Source: Glandiceps talaboti (lineage: Eukaryota; Hemichordata; Enteropneusta; Spengelidae). Taken from it: 64,000 nucleotides of DNA. Below are positions 60,735-64,000 of the stretch, piece by piece. Each line of letters opens with the position of its first letter. Position 1 is the stretch's first letter. Below the pieces are notes generated by a model, which did no database searches, had not been told where the DNA came from, and worked only from the letters and a program-made list of their open reading frames with translations. The DNA lies in the NCBI RefSeq assembly GCF_964340395.1, contig NC_135560.1:7120598-7184597 (forward strand). Reading direction: 5' to 3'. The position numbers were made by a program, and so were the translations under genes.

Positions 60735-61279
60735 TATTGTACATGGTATTCAAATTAATATGTAACTTTCATCAAATATGCAAATAGTTGTGTTTTACTC
60801 ATTATTATACATGATATCAAATTATCTGTAACTTTCATCAAATATGCAAATAGTTGTGTTTTACTCATTATTATACATGGTATTCAAATTATCTGTAACT
60901 TTCATCAAATATGCAAATAGTTGTGTTTTACTCATTATTATACATGGTATTCAAATTATCTGTAACTTTCATCAAATATGCAAATAGTTGTGTTTTACTC
61001 ATTATTATACATGGTATTCAAATTATCTGTAACTTTCATCAAATATGCAAATAGTTGTGTTTTACTCATTATTATACATGGTATTCAAATTAATATGTAA
61101 CTTTCATCAAATATGCAAATAGTTGTGTTTTACTCATTATTATACATGGTATTCAAATTATCTGTAACTTTCATCAAATATGCAAATAGTTGTGTTTTAC
61201 TCATTATTATACATGGTATTCAAATTATCTGTAACTTTCATCAAATATGCAAATAGTTGTGTTTTACTCATTATTATAC
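60735..61279. repeat. 67-bp satellite with a POU octamer in every unit
   Basis: Eight almost identical units, each TGTAACTTTCATCAAATATG then CAAATAGTTGTGTTTTACTC then ATTATTATACATGGTATTCA. Each carries a perfect ATGCAAAT octamer, at 60778, 60844, 60911, 60978, 61045, 61113, 61180 and 61247. Decayed units continue at 61581-61640 (octamer at 61625) and about 61730-61800. A further octamer lies at 60623. Confidence 0.95.
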
Positions 61280-61580
61280 CATGCATGAGCCAGGTTCAAC
61301 AAAAATTATGGAATATATGCAATGATCGTTCTACATCATGGCAACGCTTGTCTACATCATTGGTTCTGCCATGTTTGAAATAGGAGTCAAAATTCTCAAA
61401 ATGCCATTACTTTCCCTGATTTTTTTTTATATTACTGGCAATGGTATAATTATATTATCTCCCAATATTTTTCTTCATTCAGCCAGAAAATACTCTCGAC
61501 CTAAGGGTTGTCACTACTTGGCTCCTTAGGTCACTCGTATTTTCCATAACTGAACAAAGAAAAATACTGGGGAATAATAT
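61280..61580. mobile_element. Insertion-like segment splitting the octamer satellite
   Basis: The array stops in ATTATTATAC at 61279, and the sequence resumes in satellite phase at ATTATACATGG near 61583. The 300 bp between is unrelated, and ATTATAC on each side could be a target-site duplication. It contains a 22-bp imperfect inverted repeat (61485-61506 and 61524-61545). No coding capacity. A small non-autonomous element is likely, but the edges are uncertain. Confidence 0.5.
61485..61545. repeat. Hairpin with 22-bp arms
   Basis: AGAAAATACTCTCGACCTAA-GG pairs with CCTTAGGTCACTCGTATTTT-CC across a 17-bp loop. The inner nine base pairs (GACCTAAGG) are perfect. Confidence 0.75.
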
Positions 61581-61800
61581 TTAATTATACATGGTATTCA
61601 AATTATCTGTATTCTTCATCAAATATGCAAATAATTGAGCTGTAATCATTATTATGCATAATATTCAAATCATATTCATAACACTTCATAAATAAATAAA
61701 TATATATTGTATTCATCACTCGCAATATTAAATCTATTTCATTAAATATGCAAACGGTTGTATTTTACTCATTAATATTCATTTATTTGAATATTATGTA

Positions 61801-64000
61801 CAGCATAAATACATAAATTACTGTGTTATTATTCATGATGCTCGAATTAATCTGTGTTCTTACATCCATTATATCTATTTAACTTTGTGATCTTGTATTT
61901 CCACTTTCACACCACAGGTTTGTGAGTGTAGGAGATTTACCTTTACAACAGGTAGTAATCAAAATTTGATTAGTGGTATATTCAATAAAAAGACGAGAGC
62001 TGTAATACTGCATTAGACAGGCTTTGTCACAGCTGTTTCCAAAGCACTCAGAAACAACACACTCCAAAATGTTCAATTCTATTTCGATGCTTTTGTTGTT
62101 GTATACTCTATTTTATCACTGGTTACTTAGCATGGAGTAGTATAAGCCGGCGAAGTATATAAGCCGATGATAGTCATAAACTGGAAAAAAATACTTCCTT
62201 ATTTCTACACGCGACTATGGCACAAATACTCGTTTGAATGGACTCCCGTGATCAGATCAGAGGTTTTTATCAGCTGAAGAGTTTGTTGGCGTCCACACAT
62301 TAATATTTTGAATGTGTAAAGAAATCAATGCACCATCTGTGACGAGTAAATCTGATTAAAGCATCCTTGGCACTTTAGATTTGCACAACTTAGCAGCACA
62401 CAAACAAATGTTATATTCAGCACGACATTAATCCCACAGTCTTTACCCTCATCTCTTCAGGAATATTATTTTCAAATGTACATAATTTTGCTCCAGTTGT
62501 GACACCCTAACAAAAGCTAGCAGTAACAACACAGCAGGCACAGTTGTATGCCCTAAACAAATAAAAGATTACTCTGTATTCTTTCATCCTGTGATGTTTT
62601 GTCACAGCTGGTATGTTGAGTATGTCGTGGTGTATACCAACATTCAACAGCTTCACAACAGGCTCACAAAGAGGTGTTTTTCTTTTGAAAAAAAAGATTT
62701 CAATACTCCCTCCCCCAACATTGCAAGTTTTGTGCACGAGTGTAAGATTTAGCTGCAACGGTTCGCCTTTGTGTTGGGAGTGGGTCTTTTGTTCGGGGAT
62801 TAGACAGGGCTGTGTGTACAGTGTCTCATTTGTTCACTTTTATGCAGGGTGCAAAACCAGGACAAGTCATTGTGTGGTGATTAAAACTGCCAGTGATTGC
62901 AGTTTATGGATACCAGATTGTCAACACTCTAAGTCCAAATCTGTTGTAATTATTGTAATATGGAGTGCACGATTCGGCGTATTACCAAAAGCTGAACATG
63001 AATAACGAGTGATTGCTAAGTGTACACAATGATGACTCTTCCACTCTAGTGTACGAGCGTCTACTTTTTCATGCCTGCTATCAAATCCATACAAGTATTT
63101 ACATTAACTTGGCGTAACTACAACATGTTACTCAAGTTCAGTGCACTTGACACAGTTTGAAGTGGAATACATTTGTATGCTTTTAATACGACAAAAACTG
63201 ACATTTGTATACATGAGTGAAATCGATTCATTGAACATTTAAGGTCACTCGGTGAACATGGATGGAAGCCACGGTAATGGAGAAGGAAATCAGGTCGACT
63301 TTGCATAGATCTTTAATAGTATCGTGTATAATTTTGGTGTTGAACTTGAGTATCTGTAGAATTTAGGAAGATTTTATTTATTTCAATATCACACTATCAG
63401 AATCTTGACTGCATAATTCAGTTAATTCTGGCATCAGAAAGAGATTCAAAGCACCTGAAAAGATATTGATCAGAAACGATAAAATAAAATTATGCATGCT
63501 GTACGAATATTTTTCAATTCAATATCTGCAAACACTTTTTTTTTTGAAACGATGGTCAAACACTCAAAAATATTAAATAAATTCTCTAATTCATTTTAAT
63601 ACAAACTGATTAAATGAATTACTGAAAGTTGATGGAATAAATATTGCTCCATCAATTTTCTTTTTCACTTGCCAGTGAATGTGTTCATTTGGTTTCCCTA
63701 AATAGCTCTTACAAATAAACACCGACACCTCCTATCTGAAGAAAACAAATGGTTTAAATAGCTTTTGAAATACTGTTCAAATAATAGCCATGATTAACTA
63801 TCATCAACCCCTCACCCTCTCTTTATAAGCATTTTAGTATGAACCAATCATTACAGCACAAAGTGGACCGCTACATTCTGAGCTGTAGGGGATATTTGTG
63901 TTATATTGTATCAACTAAGATAGGGGGGTGGTCACAGCAAGAGCTGAGAGAGTAGGAATTGTAGAGTAGTTTCAAGTACTAGTGTTACTCTTATTCTACA
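61801..64000. other. Gene-free sequence to the right edge
   Basis: No gene, RNA or repeat recognised. The 130-codon plus frame at 62613-63005 and minus frames at 61879-62076 and 62507-62758 have no recognisable domain and no convincing splice sites. Confidence 0.42.

Noticed and set aside
60735-61279. Regular 67-bp array considered as CRISPR or tandem RNA genes
   Set aside because: Units are near-identical throughout with no spacers and no tRNA, snRNA or 5S features.
62613-63005. 130-codon plus-strand frame near the right edge
   Set aside because: Low-complexity start, many cysteines, no domain and no splice support.
1-64000. tRNA, rRNA, reverse transcriptase or transposase genes
   Set aside because: None recognised on either strand by eye; the mobile-element calls are all non-autonomous elements.

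Overview
The window is animal (metazoan) nuclear DNA: AT-rich, full of microsatellites, minisatellites and fold-back repeats, with small phase-matched exons and GT/AG splice sites, and no bacterial-type genes. The only protein-coding gene I can support is the 5' end of a Groucho/TLE corepressor gene on the minus strand at the left edge. Three coding exons (1655-1675, 1354-1454, 788-851) give the first 62 residues of a Groucho/TLE protein; the gene then runs off the left edge inside intron 3. The protein start looks closer to vertebrate TLE than to fly Groucho, so an invertebrate deuterostome or a slowly evolving protostome is plausible. The species cannot be fixed from the sequence.

Layout. 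1-1675: Groucho/TLE exons 1-3 and introns. 1676-8600: relatively CpG-rich 5' flank with a perfect CArG box and CCAAT box, a candidate second promoter with an alternative coding first exon (4158-4175), a dense ATCAAT/ATCGAT (Onecut-type) cluster at 4956-5078, and a tandem duplication at 7877-8140. 8600-64000: about 55 kb with no gene I can recognise, that is, a gene desert upstream of Groucho/TLE. It holds (i) unique AT-rich sequence, some of which looks like conserved regulatory DNA; (ii) eight RFX X-box-like palindromes between 13.7 and 35.2 kb; (iii) fold-back or TIR elements at 10455-10838, 23216-23515, 30896-31236, 38772-39255 and 42050-42206; (iv) tandem repeats, several of which carry transcription-factor-like motifs in each unit: perfect octamers (60735-61279), E2F-like sites (52330-52640 and 53870-54120), and nuclear-receptor-like sites (35710-35868, 47504-47998); and (v) large simple repeats, notably a 590-bp ATC tract at 20985-21574.

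How it fits together. Developmental regulators are often flanked by long gene-free regions, and the likeliest reading is that this flank holds distal regulatory DNA for Groucho/TLE, diluted by repeats. That role is inference. The many 60-250 residue open frames, including those of 183-248 residues, come from repeats or chance and are not called as genes.
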